A stretch of DNA of 64,000 bases from Pseudomonas lurida. GTDB taxonomy: Bacteria; Pseudomonadota; Gammaproteobacteria; Pseudomonadales; Pseudomonadaceae. Under the pieces are notes generated by a model. That model made no database searches. It was not told the origin of the DNA and saw nothing but the letters and a program-made list of their open reading frames with translations. A program made the position numbers and the translations under genes. Below, one piece after another: positions 1-8,025 of the stretch. The number at the start of each line of letters is the position of its first letter. Position 1 is the first letter of the stretch. The stretch covers positions 5,997,501 to 6,061,500 of the forward strand of contig NZ_PDJB01000001.1 of assembly GCF_002563895.1 (NCBI RefSeq). The letters run 5' to 3'.

Positions 1-1064
1 ATCGCCGCCATCAACGCCAGGTTGTGCGGCATGCGTCGACGTTCGTAACGGCTCAGCACCTTCACGTCCGCCAGTCGTTCACCCCGCTCGGTCGCCGCCA
101 ACAGCACTTCGGCCAACACCGCGGCATCCAGGAAACCCAGGTTCACGCCCTGCCCCGCCAAGGGGTGGATGACATGGGCCGCGTCGCCAATCAACGCCAG
201 GCCTTCGGCCACATAGCGCTTGGCATGTCGCTGACGCAACGGCACGCAGACACGCGGGTCGGCGCTGATCACGTGACCCAGTTGCCCTTCGAAGGCGCGC
301 TCCAGTTCACGGCAAAAGCTTTCATCGTCCAACGCCATCAAGCGTTCAGATTCGGCCGGCGTGGTCGACCAGACGATCGAGCACCAATCCTCCTGTCCAT
401 CCCGCACCAGCGGCAAAAACGCCAGTGGGCCGGTATCGGTAAACCGTTGCCATGCCGTGCGCTGATGCGGCTGGCTGCTGCGCACGCTGGTAACGATGGC
501 GTTATGCAGGTAATCCCATTCGCGGGTCGCGGTGCCGGTCAGGCGGCGCACAGCGGAATGGGCGCCGTCAGCGGCCACCACCAGGGGCGCGCGCAATTTG
601 CGCCCATCGGCCAACGTCAGCAGCCAGTCATCGCCGGAGCGGCGCATCTGTTCCAGGCGTGCATTGGCAAGCAGGCCCAGGTCGCAGTCATGCAGGCGGT
701 CAAGCAAGGCATCCTGAACCACGCGGTTCTCGACGATGTGCCCGAGCACCTCGGCATGCACGCTGGCCGCCGAGAAGTGGATCTGCCCGGTGCCGCTGCC
801 GTCCCACACCTGCATCTCGCCGTAGGGGCTGGCGCGCCGTGAGACGATGCCGTCCCATACACCCAGGCGCTCGAGGATGCGCTGGCTGGCGGCGGACAAG
901 GCACTCACCCGGGGCTCGAAGGCCGCGTCGCGGTCGAACGGCTTGACACTCAGCGGGCTGCCGTCGAGCAGCAGCACCTGCAAGCCACTGCCCTGCAACG
1001 CCAGCGCCAGGGCGCTTCCGACCATTCCGGCCCCGACAATCAGCACATCTGCGCGCATGTCCAT
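1..1064 (-). CDS. ubiI: UbiI/VisC-like FAD-dependent ubiquinone hydroxylase (3' end outside the window)
   Basis: Predicted flavoprotein monooxygenase of the UbiH/UbiI/UbiF family, acting on the ring of the ubiquinone precursor at the inner membrane. The reading frame opens at ATG 1064 (a second in-frame ATG lies at 1058) and runs off the left edge, so about 354 of roughly 405 expected codons are visible. Residues 11-16 form the Rossmann motif GAGMVG; a DG-type motif (VVAADGAHSAVRR) lies mid-protein; the second FAD motif GDAAHVIHPLAGQG is near the window edge. It follows the DUF4442 gene by 3 bp and is the last visible gene of the ygfB-pepP-ubiH operon. Which ring position it hydroxylates cannot be read from sequence; UbiI is assigned by gene order and similarity. 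Confidence 0.88.
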   Translation of the reverse strand, partial: MDMRADVLIVGAGMVGSALALALQGSGLQVLLLDGSPLSVKPFDRDAAFEPRVSALSAASQRILERLGVWDGIVSRRASPYGEMQVWDGSGTGQIHFSAASVHAEVLGHIVENRVVQDALLDRLHDCDLGLLANARLEQMRRSGDDWLLTLADGRKLRAPLVVAADGAHSAVRRLTGTATREWDYLHNAIVTSVRSSQPHQRTAWQRFTDTGPLAFLPLVRDGQEDWCSIVWSTTPAESERLMALDDESFCRELERAFEGQLGHVISADPRVCVPLRQRHAKRYVAEGLALIGDAAHVIHPLAGQGVNLGFLDAAVLAEVLLAATERGERLADVKVLSRYERRRMPHNLALMAA

Positions 1065-1067
1065 GCT

Positions 1068-1553
1068 TTAAGCCTGTCTCACTGGCGGCTTGCGCCGCAC
1101 GTAAAGGGTTTTATCGACCCGCGCCACCAGGGTGCCGGAGCCGTCATGAATCTGCACCTCGAGGTGGGGCAAATATTTCTCGCCACCTTCGGTCTGTCGA
1201 CGAATCTCGTCCAGCAAGGCCTCGTCGATGGAAAATTCGGCATACACCGGGCCTTTGCCCGGCGAAACGAAGTCGATACTCGCGGCCTTGTCCCACACGA
1301 TGTAATCGCGCCCCAGGTTCTCCATCAGCATCAGCATGTAGAACGGGTCGACCATCGAATACAGGCTGCCGCCGAATTGCGTGCCGACATAGTTGCGGTT
1401 GTACCAGCCCAGGCCCATGCGCACTTTGACGTGACGAAAGTCGGCGCTCATGTGCCGGACGCTGACCCCCGCCCCCAGGTAGGGCGGATACAGGGTCATG
1501 ACCCAACGCAACAACCGCGCCTTGCCCAGGCGCTCGATCAACCCCTTACGCAT
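1068..1553 (-). CDS. DUF4442 hotdog-fold protein (thioesterase-like)
   Basis: 161-residue protein of the DUF4442 family, which has the hotdog fold of acyl-CoA thioesterases. The central stretch (roughly residues 45-75, [19 protein letters not shown] followed by [12 protein letters not shown]) has the family look of a Gly-rich turn before the long hotdog helix. There is no signal peptide or membrane segment. The start codon overlaps the end of ubiH by 8 nt and the stop is 3 bp before ubiI, so it is translated as part of the ubiquinone operon. No substrate is known; a role in acyl or quinone metabolism is inferred from position only. Confidence 0.85.
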   Translation of the reverse strand: MRKGLIERLGKARLLRWVMTLYPPYLGAGVSVRHMSADFRHVKVRMGLGWYNRNYVGTQFGGSLYSMVDPFYMLMLMENLGRDYIVWDKAASIDFVSPGKGPVYAEFSIDEALLDEIRRQTEGGEKYLPHLEVQIHDGSGTLVARVDKTLYVRRKPPVRQA

Positions 1554-2733
1554 CGGGTCGCGTGCCCAGGCCCATGGCCTGGCGGGCGAACCAGCGCTTG
1601 GCCGGTGGCAACAGGTCCAGGCCCAGCAGGCCCATGTTGCGGCCTAGCGCGACCAGCGGCTGGGCGCTGCCAAACAGTCGGGTGACCTGGTCGGAGAAGC
1701 CCACGGTGAGTTTCTGATCCAGGCGCTGACGCTCGCGATAGCCTTGCAAGGTTGCCAGGTCACCCGGCACCTGCGGCCCTGCCAGCAAGGCCTCGGCCAA
1801 CGCATGCGCATCGCGCAGGGACAGGTTGAAGCCCTGCCCGGCGATCGGATGCAGGCTGTGGGCGGCGTTGCCGAGGACGGCCAGGTGGGAACGCACTTGT
1901 TCCTCGGCTTCCACCAGCGTCAACGGGTACAGGTGGCGGGCCCCCACTTGCTTGAGCGTGCCCAGGCGGTAGCCAAACACGCCCTGCAATTCGCTCAAGA
2001 AGCTGCGCTCGTCGAGGTTGGCCAGGCGCTGCGCATCCATGCCAATACGGGTCCAGACCAGCGCGCAGCGGTTGTCCGGCAGCGGTAACAGGGCCATCGG
2101 GCCTTCGTCGGTGAAGCGCTCGAACGCTTCGCCGTTATGCGATTCGCTCGGGGTAATGTTGGCGATCAGCGCGCTCTGGTTGTACGGACGGGTTTTCACG
2201 CCAATGCCCAGCTGTTCGCGCAGTCCGGAGCGGCCACCATCGGCCAGTACGGCGAGGTCGCAGTCCAGCACGGTTTCATCGTTGAGGACCAGGCGGTAGC
2301 CATCGGGCAGCGGCTCCATGCGCGTGACTTCCGCCGGGCAACGCCAACTGACCACGTCTTTGTCCAGGCCTTGCCACAGGCATTGGCCCAGCCAGGCGTT
2401 TTCCACCACGTAACCGAGGGCCGGCACGCCCTCCTCCATGGCGGACAAACGCGCGGTGGAGAAACGCCCACGGTCCGACACGTGGATCTGCTTGATCGGC
2501 TCGGCGCGGCGGGAAATGTCCTGCCACAGGCCCAGGCGCTGATAGATCTGCCGGGCGCCAAAGGACAGCGCTGAAGAGCGCGCATCGTAGCTCGGCTGGT
2601 AGCTGTCGCCCGGCGCGAAGGGTTCGATCAGCACGATCTTCCAGCCTCGCGCCTTGGCCCCGGCCTGCAACGCCAGCGCCAGGCTGGCGCCCACCAGGCC
2701 ACCACCGATGATCGCCAGGTTGACCCGGCTCAT
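1546..2733 (-). CDS. ubiH: 2-octaprenyl-6-methoxyphenyl hydroxylase UbiH
   Basis: 395-residue FAD-dependent monooxygenase of aerobic ubiquinone biosynthesis, hydroxylating the polyprenyl ring in the membrane-associated Ubi complex. The N-terminal dinucleotide-binding motif is GGGLVG at residues 10-15, the mid-protein DG motif is [10 protein letters not shown], and the C-terminal FAD/ribityl motif is [14 protein letters not shown]. Length is normal for the family. Its ATG overlaps the pepP stop by 4 nt, which indicates translational coupling. It differs from the downstream UbiI-like paralogue at many positions, so both hydroxylases are encoded side by side as in other pseudomonads. Confidence 0.93.
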   Translation of the reverse strand: MSRVNLAIIGGGLVGASLALALQAGAKARGWKIVLIEPFAPGDSYQPSYDARSSALSFGARQIYQRLGLWQDISRRAEPIKQIHVSDRGRFSTARLSAMEEGVPALGYVVENAWLGQCLWQGLDKDVVSWRCPAEVTRMEPLPDGYRLVLNDETVLDCDLAVLADGGRSGLREQLGIGVKTRPYNQSALIANITPSESHNGEAFERFTDEGPMALLPLPDNRCALVWTRIGMDAQRLANLDERSFLSELQGVFGYRLGTLKQVGARHLYPLTLVEAEEQVRSHLAVLGNAAHSLHPIAGQGFNLSLRDAHALAEALLAGPQVPGDLATLQGYRERQRLDQKLTVGFSDQVTRLFGSAQPLVALGRNMGLLGLDLLPPAKRWFARQAMGLGTRPDA

Positions 2734-4052
2734 CGGGCGGCCGCCATCAGCGCTTCGATGTCAGCGACAGTCTTGGGCACGCCGCCGGTCAGGATTTCAC
2801 AGCCTTGCTTGGTCACTACCACGTCGTCCTCGATGCGTACGCCAATGCCACGCCATTTCTTTGCCACGTTCTGGTTGTCCGGCGAAATGTAGATCCCCGG
2901 CTCCACGGTCAACGCCATGCCGACTTCCAGCACACGCCATTCACCGCCGACTTTGTACTCGCCCACATCATGCACATCCATGCCCAGCCAGTGCCCGGCG
3001 CGGTGCATGTAGAAGGCGCGGTACGCTTCGCTGGCGATCAGCTCGTCGACGTCACCCTGGAGCAGCCCCAGCTCGACCAGCCCGGAGGTAATCACGCGCA
3101 CCGTCGCCTCATGGGCCTGGTTCCAATGTTTGTTCGGCGCGATCTCGGCAAAGGCGGCTTCCTGGGAAGCCAGCACAATCTCGTAGATCGCCTTCTGTTC
3201 CGGCGAAAACTTGCCGTTGACCGGCCAGGTGCGCGTGATGTCGCTGGCGTAGCAATCGATCTCGCAACCGGCGTCGATCAGCACCAGGTCGCCGTCCTTG
3301 AGCACTGCGTCATTCTGCTGGTAATGCAGGATGCAACTGTTGCGCCCGGCGGCGACGATGGAGCCATAAGCAGGCATCTTCGCGCCACCCTTGCGGAATT
3401 CATAATCCAGCTCGGCTTCCAGGCTGAATTCGCGCAAACCGGCGCGGCTGGCCTGCATTGCCCGCACATGGGCGGCGCAGGAGATTCGTGCGGCCTCGCG
3501 CATCACCTTCACTTCTGCCGCCGATTTATACAGGCGCATGTCGTGGAGCAGATGATCCAGGGCAACGAATTCATTCGGCGGCTGCGCGCCCAGGTGCGCT
3601 TTAGAGCGGATCACATTGATCCACTCCATCAGGTGCCGATCGAATTCAGCGTTGCTGCCCATGGCCGAATACACCCGGTCGCGGCCTTCGATGAGGCCGG
3701 GCAGGATGTCGTCGATATCAGTGATGGGGAAGGCATCGTCGGCGCCGAAGTCACGGATCGCGCCTTCGGTGCCGGCGCGCAGGCCATCCCACAGTTCGCG
3801 TTCGGCATTGCGCTCGCGGCAGAACAGCACGTACTCGCCGTGCTGGCGACCGGGCATCAGCACGATCACCGCTTCGGGCTCGGGGAAACCGCTCAGGTAC
3901 TGGAAGTCACTGTCCTGGCGGTACACATGCTCGACGTCACGGTTGCGGATCGCCACGGCCGCGGCCGGCAGGATCGCGATGCTGTTGGGTTCCATCTGCG
4001 CCATGAGCGCCTTGCGGCGTCGGGTGTATTCCGCTCTGGGGATATGGATCAT
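2730..4052 (-). CDS. pepP: Xaa-Pro aminopeptidase P
   Basis: 440-residue cytoplasmic metallopeptidase that removes an N-terminal residue preceding proline. The N-terminal half is the AMP_N domain; the C-terminal half is the pita-bread fold with all five expected dimanganese ligands: Asp in LIDAGCEIDCYASDITRTW (two Asp), His in HRAGHWLGMD, Glu in ALTVEPGIY and Glu in RIEDDVVV. It lies 20 bp after ygfB and overlaps ubiH by 4 nt. The ygfB-pepP-ubiH order is the same as in enterobacteria, although no biochemical link between the peptidase and ubiquinone is established. Confidence 0.95.
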   Translation of the reverse strand: MIHIPRAEYTRRRKALMAQMEPNSIAILPAAAVAIRNRDVEHVYRQDSDFQYLSGFPEPEAVIVLMPGRQHGEYVLFCRERNAERELWDGLRAGTEGAIRDFGADDAFPITDIDDILPGLIEGRDRVYSAMGSNAEFDRHLMEWINVIRSKAHLGAQPPNEFVALDHLLHDMRLYKSAAEVKVMREAARISCAAHVRAMQASRAGLREFSLEAELDYEFRKGGAKMPAYGSIVAAGRNSCILHYQQNDAVLKDGDLVLIDAGCEIDCYASDITRTWPVNGKFSPEQKAIYEIVLASQEAAFAEIAPNKHWNQAHEATVRVITSGLVELGLLQGDVDELIASEAYRAFYMHRAGHWLGMDVHDVGEYKVGGEWRVLEVGMALTVEPGIYISPDNQNVAKKWRGIGVRIEDDVVVTKQGCEILTGGVPKTVADIEALMAAAR

Positions 4053-4072
4053 GGGCAGATGGGCTTCCTTTC

Positions 4073-4630
4073 TTAATGCAGCGACGGCTTGGGTGCAGCA
4101 GGCTCAGCGGACTTCTTGGTCTCGGTGAACAGCAGCAGCGGCGCGACGCGCAGGTATTCCATCACTTCCATGTAGTCGCTTTCGCCGTCTTCGGATTCTT
4201 CCAGGGCATCTTGCACCTGGGAGATGGCTGCCAAATCCTGCAACACTTCCTGGGCATCGGTGCTCAGCTCCAGGCCGCCGGCGTTTACGCCGAAACCGTG
4301 GAGGAAACCTTGGCACCATTGGCCCAGGGCGGCAGCGCGTTCGGTGAGCGGCGCATCGTCGGTCGGCAGCAGCAAGACCACGGTGACGTCATCACCGGTC
4401 AGCTCGCCCTTGACCATTTCTTGCAGGCCGATCAGCGCGTTACGCACGTTCTCGGTCGGTTCGGTTTCCAGCAGCTCGGCCACATCGGCCAGCCAGTTGT
4501 CGGCATCAAAGCCAACGCCGGTGCAGCTGCGACCCAGCAACACGCCGTGCAGTTCGGCAGGCGAGCAGGGGTGGCCGCTGGCGCTCAGCAGTTTGGAGAA
4601 AGCATCGTACGGGGAGTTCTGAATGGGCAT
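4073..4630 (-). CDS. ygfB: YgfB/YecA (UPF0149) family protein
   Basis: 185-residue UPF0149 protein, all-alpha and acidic, with the family motif region [11 protein letters not shown] near residue 105. It is the first gene of the minus-strand operon, divergent from the ZapB-like/zapA genes across about 138 bp that must hold both promoters. There is no C-terminal SEC-C zinc motif of the kind found in YecA, so it is the short YgfB type. In P. aeruginosa a homologue has been linked to control of ampDh3 and beta-lactam tolerance; whether that holds here is inference. Confidence 0.9.
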   Translation of the reverse strand: MPIQNSPYDAFSKLLSASGHPCSPAELHGVLLGRSCTGVGFDADNWLADVAELLETEPTENVRNALIGLQEMVKGELTGDDVTVVLLLPTDDAPLTERAAALGQWCQGFLHGFGVNAGGLELSTDAQEVLQDLAAISQVQDALEESEDGESDYMEVMEYLRVAPLLLFTETKKSAEPAAPKPSLH

Positions 4631-4768
4631 GGTGAGCTAGGCGCCAGACGGCGCAATGTCTAGAATGGAGCGCTGTATCCTAGCACCGGCAGACGTACCA
4701 AGACTATCAAGGGCGTCAGATCGTTTATCCTGCAGTTGCCATTCATCAGACAAATCCAGTGGAACCCA

Positions 4769-4978
4769 ATGGAAGACACCGACCTGCAAGCGCTGATGGC
4801 CAGACTCGAATTGCTAATTACTCGGGTCGAGCAACTTAAGAGTCAAAACGGACTCCTATTAGCTCAGGAAAAGACCTGGCGCGAGGAACGCGCTCACCTC
4901 ATTGAAAAAAACGAAATCGCCCGGCGTAAGGTCGAATCGATGATTTCGCGCCTGAAGGCCCTGGAGCAAGACTCATGA
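4769..4978 (+). CDS. TIGR02449 coiled-coil protein, ZapB-like
   Basis: 69-residue protein that is almost entirely one coiled coil, with leucines in heptad spacing (LQALMARLELLITRVEQLK) and a charged C-terminal half. ATG 4769 is chosen over the upstream TTG at 4736 because the product then starts MEDTD, as expected for the family. The stop overlaps the zapA start by 4 nt (ATGA). The family is conserved next to zapA in gammaproteobacteria; by analogy with ZapB it may support the Z ring, but this is inferred from size, coiled coil and neighbour. Confidence 0.83.
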   Translation: MEDTDLQALMARLELLITRVEQLKSQNGLLLAQEKTWREERAHLIEKNEIARRKVESMISRLKALEQDS

Positions 4979-5292
4979 GTTCAAGCAATAGCGTCACCGT
5001 GCAGATCCTCGATAAAGAATATTCGATCATCTGCCCCCAGGAAGAGCGCAGCAACCTGGTGAGCGCCGCCCGCTACCTGGATGGCAAGATGCGTGAGATC
5101 CGCAGCAGCGGCAAAGTGATCGGTGCCGATCGCATCGCCGTGATGGCCGCGCTGAATATCACCCACGATTTGCTGCATAAGCAGGAACGCCCTGACGTGC
5201 AGGCCAGCGGCTCGACGCGCGAGCAGGTGCGTGACCTGCTGGAACGTGTTGACTTGGTGCTTTCCAGCGATTCAGACGCACCCAAGGGCTGA
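4975..5292 (+). CDS. zapA: cell division protein ZapA
   Basis: 105-residue FtsZ-associated protein that bundles FtsZ protofilaments at mid-cell. The N-terminal globular part contains the family pattern VQILDKEYSIICPQEE followed by AARYLDGKMREIR; the C-terminal 35 residues form a helix for dimerisation. It is coupled by a 4-nt overlap to the coiled-coil gene upstream and is followed within about 30 bp by the 6S RNA gene, the usual gammaproteobacterial arrangement. Confidence 0.94.
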   Translation: MSSSNSVTVQILDKEYSIICPQEERSNLVSAARYLDGKMREIRSSGKVIGADRIAVMAALNITHDLLHKQERPDVQASGSTREQVRDLLERVDLVLSSDSDAPKG

Positions 5293-5311
5293 TTGCCGCG
5301 ACTGTTTAAGG

Positions 5312-5317
5312 TATACT
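5312..5317 (+). promoter_or_regulatory. candidate -10 element of the 6S RNA gene
   Basis: TATACT lies 7 nt before the predicted 6S RNA 5' end. No convincing -35 hexamer is visible at normal spacing. The assignment rests on position. Confidence 0.5.
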
Positions 5318-5323
5318 CGCCCC

Positions 5324-5502
5324 ACTCCCTGGCGTGTTTGCCAGTCGGCGATGTCCCTGAGCCGATTCGCACTACCCTGGAAGTTGCACGTTGGGCTGGT
5401 GTGCATGTCCGCTAGACGGAAAGCCTTAAAGCCTACTGCATCTTCCACCTTGAACTTTCGGGTTCAAGGGCTAAGTCGACAGCGGCTCTGTCGGGGAGCC
5501 TG
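5324..5502 (+). ncRNA. ssrS: 6S RNA
   Basis: About 179 nt of non-coding sequence between zapA and the cyclo-ligase gene matches the Pseudomonas 6S RNA pattern. The 5' end ACTCCCTGG.GTGTTTGCC pairs with the 3' end region GGCTCTGTCGGGGAG. The conserved blocks GTCGG.GATGTCCCTGAGCCGA, GGTGTGCATGTCCGC and GACGGAAAGCCTTAA are present, and the CCTTGAACTTTCGGGTTCAAGG hairpin occurs in the 3' half. 6S RNA mimics an open promoter and sequesters the sigma-70 holoenzyme in stationary phase. Ends are estimated from the closing stem and the -10 box. Confidence 0.92.
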
Positions 5503-5515
5503 AATTCCCAAACTC

Positions 5516-5545
5516 AATGCCAGTCCTCGGACTGGCATTGTTTTA
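5516..5545 (+). terminator. intrinsic terminator after 6S RNA
   Basis: A perfect 10-bp stem (AATGCCAGTC / GACTGGCATT) with a CTCG loop is followed by GTTTTA. It lies directly after the 6S RNA and before the cyclo-ligase start codon. Confidence 0.8.
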
Positions 5546-5558
5546 TGAGCCGAAAACC

Positions 5559-6188
5559 ATGACCGAACCTGCGCCGCTTTCCCGTCCGCAACTTCGACGC
5601 ATGTTGCGCAATGCCCGCCGCGCCCTCACACCGAGCGAGCAGCGCAAGGCCGCCCACGGCCTGTATCGGCAACTGGCACAGCACCCGCTGTTTCGCCGGG
5701 CCAAACATATCTCGTTGTATCTACCGACGGACGGCGAAATCGACCCGCGACTGCTGCTGCGCGCTGCCCAGCGCCGGGGCAAGGCCACCTACCTGCCGGT
5801 GCTCAGCGCCTGGCCGCGGACCAAGATGGTGTTCCAGCGCGTACGGCCTGGGGAAAAGCTGCTGCCCAATCGCTTTCGCATCCTGGAACCACGGGTGAAT
5901 ATCAGCCGGCAACGCAAGGTCTGGGCACTGGACCTGGTGCTGCTGCCATTGGTGGGGTTCGATGATGCGGGGGGACGCCTGGGCATGGGCGGCGGGTTCT
6001 ACGATCGCAGCCTGGCGTACCTGGCGCGTCGTCAGAGCTGGCGCAAGCCGACGCTGCTGGGGCTGGCCCATGAATGTCAGAAAGTCGAACGATTGGCGCA
6101 GGCGAGTTGGGATGTGCCCTTGGCAGGCACCGTCACCGATAAGCATTGGTATATTGCGAAGACGCCACTGGAGTCAGCGGCGCCTTGA
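5559..6188 (+). CDS. fau: 5-formyltetrahydrofolate cyclo-ligase
   Basis: 209-residue enzyme converting 5-formyl-THF to 5,10-methenyl-THF with ATP in the cytoplasm. The diagnostic C-terminal motif RLGMGGGFYDRSLAYLA is present, as is the N-terminal basic RRMLRNARRAL region that contacts ATP. ATG 5559 is chosen; the in-frame ATG at 5517 lies inside the 6S RNA terminator stem and would add 14 unlikely residues. Linkage of this gene (ygfA/fau) to ssrS is conserved in E. coli and Pseudomonas. Confidence 0.93.
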   Translation: MTEPAPLSRPQLRRMLRNARRALTPSEQRKAAHGLYRQLAQHPLFRRAKHISLYLPTDGEIDPRLLLRAAQRRGKATYLPVLSAWPRTKMVFQRVRPGEKLLPNRFRILEPRVNISRQRKVWALDLVLLPLVGFDDAGGRLGMGGGFYDRSLAYLARRQSWRKPTLLGLAHECQKVERLAQASWDVPLAGTVTDKHWYIAKTPLESAAP

Positions 6189-6195
6189 AGAAGGG

Positions 6196-6345
6196 TCAGC
6201 GCTTGAACGGTTGTGGCTGCTGCTGAGCCAGTTCAACGGGAGCATCGGTCTTGTTCGACCACAAGCTTTGGGCATACCCGGTGGTCACGACGCCCAGACC
6301 AAACAAAATCACCAAAATCCATAGTAAATCCGGTTTACGTTGCAT
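6196..6345 (-). CDS. 49-residue single-pass membrane protein
   Basis: Short reading frame starting at ATG 6345 with a strong ribosome site (AAGGGGGG) about 6 nt upstream. The product begins MQRKPDLLWILVILFG: a basic N-terminus, one hydrophobic segment (residues 7-25) ending in a YAQ-type junction, then a polar tail rich in Gln/Pro ending QPFKR. It is convergent with fau, 7 bp from its stop. The good ribosome site, the positive-inside helix and clean codon use support a real gene; its function is unknown. Confidence 0.72.
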   Translation of the reverse strand: MQRKPDLLWILVILFGLGVVTTGYAQSLWSNKTDAPVELAQQQPQPFKR

Positions 6346-6540
6346 CGATTGCCCCCCTTCAGGCACCTCGTACACGATGACAACAACGTTCCAAAGTAGT
6401 CCGTTGCAGCTGCGTCAAGCTTTAAAAGCCGGCATTCTGCGGTAACGTGAACCAACACGCAAACCTTGGCGCCAACCGACTGTCGGTTTGTCATCAAATT
6501 GCCTGACAACTTGCCCACGCCCTTTTTCAGGAGCCCAAAA

Positions 6541-6990
6541 ATGGCCTACTGGCTGATGAAATCCGAGCCCGACGAACTCTCCATCAAAGGCTTGGAAAAG
6601 CTCGGCGAAGCGCGTTGGGACGGGGTGCGCAACTACCAGGCGCGCAACTTCCTGCGTGCCATGGCAGTGGGTGACGAATTTTTCTTCTACCACTCCAGTT
6701 GCCCCGAGCCGGGCATCGCCGGCATCGGCAAAATCGTCGAGGCGGCCTACCCGGACCCTACGGCACTGGAGCCAGAAAGCCACTACTTCGACGCAAAGGC
6801 CACCCCGGAAAAGAATCCCTGGAGCGCGATCAATGTCGCCCACGTCCAGACCTTCCCCAAGGTTCTCGGACTGGGTTACCTCAAGCAGCAAACCGCCCTT
6901 GCCGAACTGCCCCTGGTGCAAAAAGGCAGCCGGCTATCGGTGATGGCCGTCACGCCCGAGCAATGGGCCGCCGTGATCCATTTGCTTTAA
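6541..6990 (+). CDS. EVE domain-containing protein
   Basis: 149-residue single-domain EVE protein (PUA-like fold related to YTH domains). The N-terminal signature MAYWLMKSEPDE, then WDGVRNYQARNFLR and the aromatic strand FFFYHSS, are typical. Members are thought to bind modified nucleobases in DNA or RNA, but the ligand of the stand-alone housekeeping type is not established. ATG 6541 has CAGGAG 8 nt upstream. It stands alone between the 49-residue gene and the ABC transporter operon. Confidence 0.9.
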   Translation: MAYWLMKSEPDELSIKGLEKLGEARWDGVRNYQARNFLRAMAVGDEFFFYHSSCPEPGIAGIGKIVEAAYPDPTALEPESHYFDAKATPEKNPWSAINVAHVQTFPKVLGLGYLKQQTALAELPLVQKGSRLSVMAVTPEQWAAVIHLL

Positions 6991-7059
6991 CTGACCGGTA
7001 TCAACGCCCCGCCGGGGCAAACCGTTCAAACTAGGACGCTAATGCCGCAGGAAGCAGCC

Positions 7060-8025
7060 ATGTCGACGAATCACCGCACCTCCCGCCTTTTCGCCAGCGC
7101 ACTGATCGTCCTGTTACTGGGCGCAGGCGCCTTCGGTTACTGGCGCTCCACCCAGGACCGCCTGCCCGACGGCCTGAGCATGGGCAATGGCCGCCTGGAA
7201 TCTACTGAAGTGCAGATCGCTGCGAAGATCCCCGGGCGCCTGGCCGACGTGCGCGTCGACGAAGGCGACAAGGTGCTCAAGGGCCAACTGCTCGCACGCA
7301 TGGACACCCGCACCCTCGAAGCCCAGCGCGCACAGGCCGAAGCCGAAGTACTGCGCGCCAAGGAAAACTTCGCCGCCGCCGAAGCCAACGTGCAACTGCG
7401 CCAGAGCGAACAACTGCTGGCCAACCAGGAACTCAAGCGCACCCAGGAGCTGTACAAGCGTGGCTTCGCCAGCAGCCAACTGATCGACCAACAGCAGGCA
7501 CGGCAGAACACCGGAAACGCGGCGGTGGTTGCTGCGCAGGCCCAGGTCAACTCGGTAAAGGCCGCCATCGGTGCCGCCGAGGCCCAAGTGGCCCAGCTCA
7601 CCAGTGAGATCGACGACAGCAGCCTGCGCGCGCCTATCGACGGCATTATCCAGCTGCGCCTGGCCGAGCCGGGTGAAGTGCTGGGCGCGGGCGGGCGTGT
7701 ATTACTGTTGATCGATCCCAATGATCAATACATGAACCTCTACCTGCCCGCCTCCGTGACCGGCCGCCTCACCGTCGGCAGTGACGCGCGCGTCCTGCTC
7801 GACGCCTTGCCCGACCAGCCGCTGCCGGCCAAGATCAGTTTTGTCGCCGCCAAATCCCAATTCACGCCCAAGGAAGTGGAAACCCGCGACGAACGCCAGA
7901 AACTGGTGTTCCGCGTCAAACTGCGCCTGGCCCAACCCAGCGCCGTGCCCCAGGCCAAACCGGGTATGCCCGGCGCAGGCTATGTGCGCACGGCTGACAT
8001 TGACTGGCCGGCCAACCTGCAATGA
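7060..8025 (+). CDS. HlyD/AcrA-type membrane fusion protein (YhiI-like)
   Basis: 321-residue periplasmic adaptor of an ABC export system. One N-terminal membrane anchor (residues about 8-27), a lipoyl half-motif (EVQIAAKIPGRLADVRVDEG), a long alpha-hairpin rich in Ala/Gln/Glu (residues about 85-190), then the second lipoyl half (LRAPIDGIIQLRLAEPGEVL) and beta-barrel. ATG 7060 has AGGAAG 8 nt upstream and is preferred to ATG 7042. Its stop overlaps the rbbA-like start (ATGA). The order adaptor, double ATPase/permease, permease matches E. coli yhiI-rbbA-yhhJ. Confidence 0.9.
   Translation: MSTNHRTSRLFASALIVLLLGAGAFGYWRSTQDRLPDGLSMGNGRLESTEVQIAAKIPGRLADVRVDEGDKVLKGQLLARMDTRTLEAQRAQAEAEVLRAKENFAAAEANVQLRQSEQLLANQELKRTQELYKRGFASSQLIDQQQARQNTGNAAVVAAQAQVNSVKAAIGAAEAQVAQLTSEIDDSSLRAPIDGIIQLRLAEPGEVLGAGGRVLLLIDPNDQYMNLYLPASVTGRLTVGSDARVLLDALPDQPLPAKISFVAAKSQFTPKEVETRDERQKLVFRVKLRLAQPSAVPQAKPGMPGAGYVRTADIDWPANLQ

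Noticed and set aside
2805..4076. 423-codon frame antisense to pepP
   Set aside because: pepP has all five metal ligands and operon overlaps; the opposite frame is a high-GC shadow with no recognisable domain.
5517..5558. Upstream ATG for the cyclo-ligase
   Set aside because: It lies in the 6S RNA terminator stem and adds residues absent from the family.
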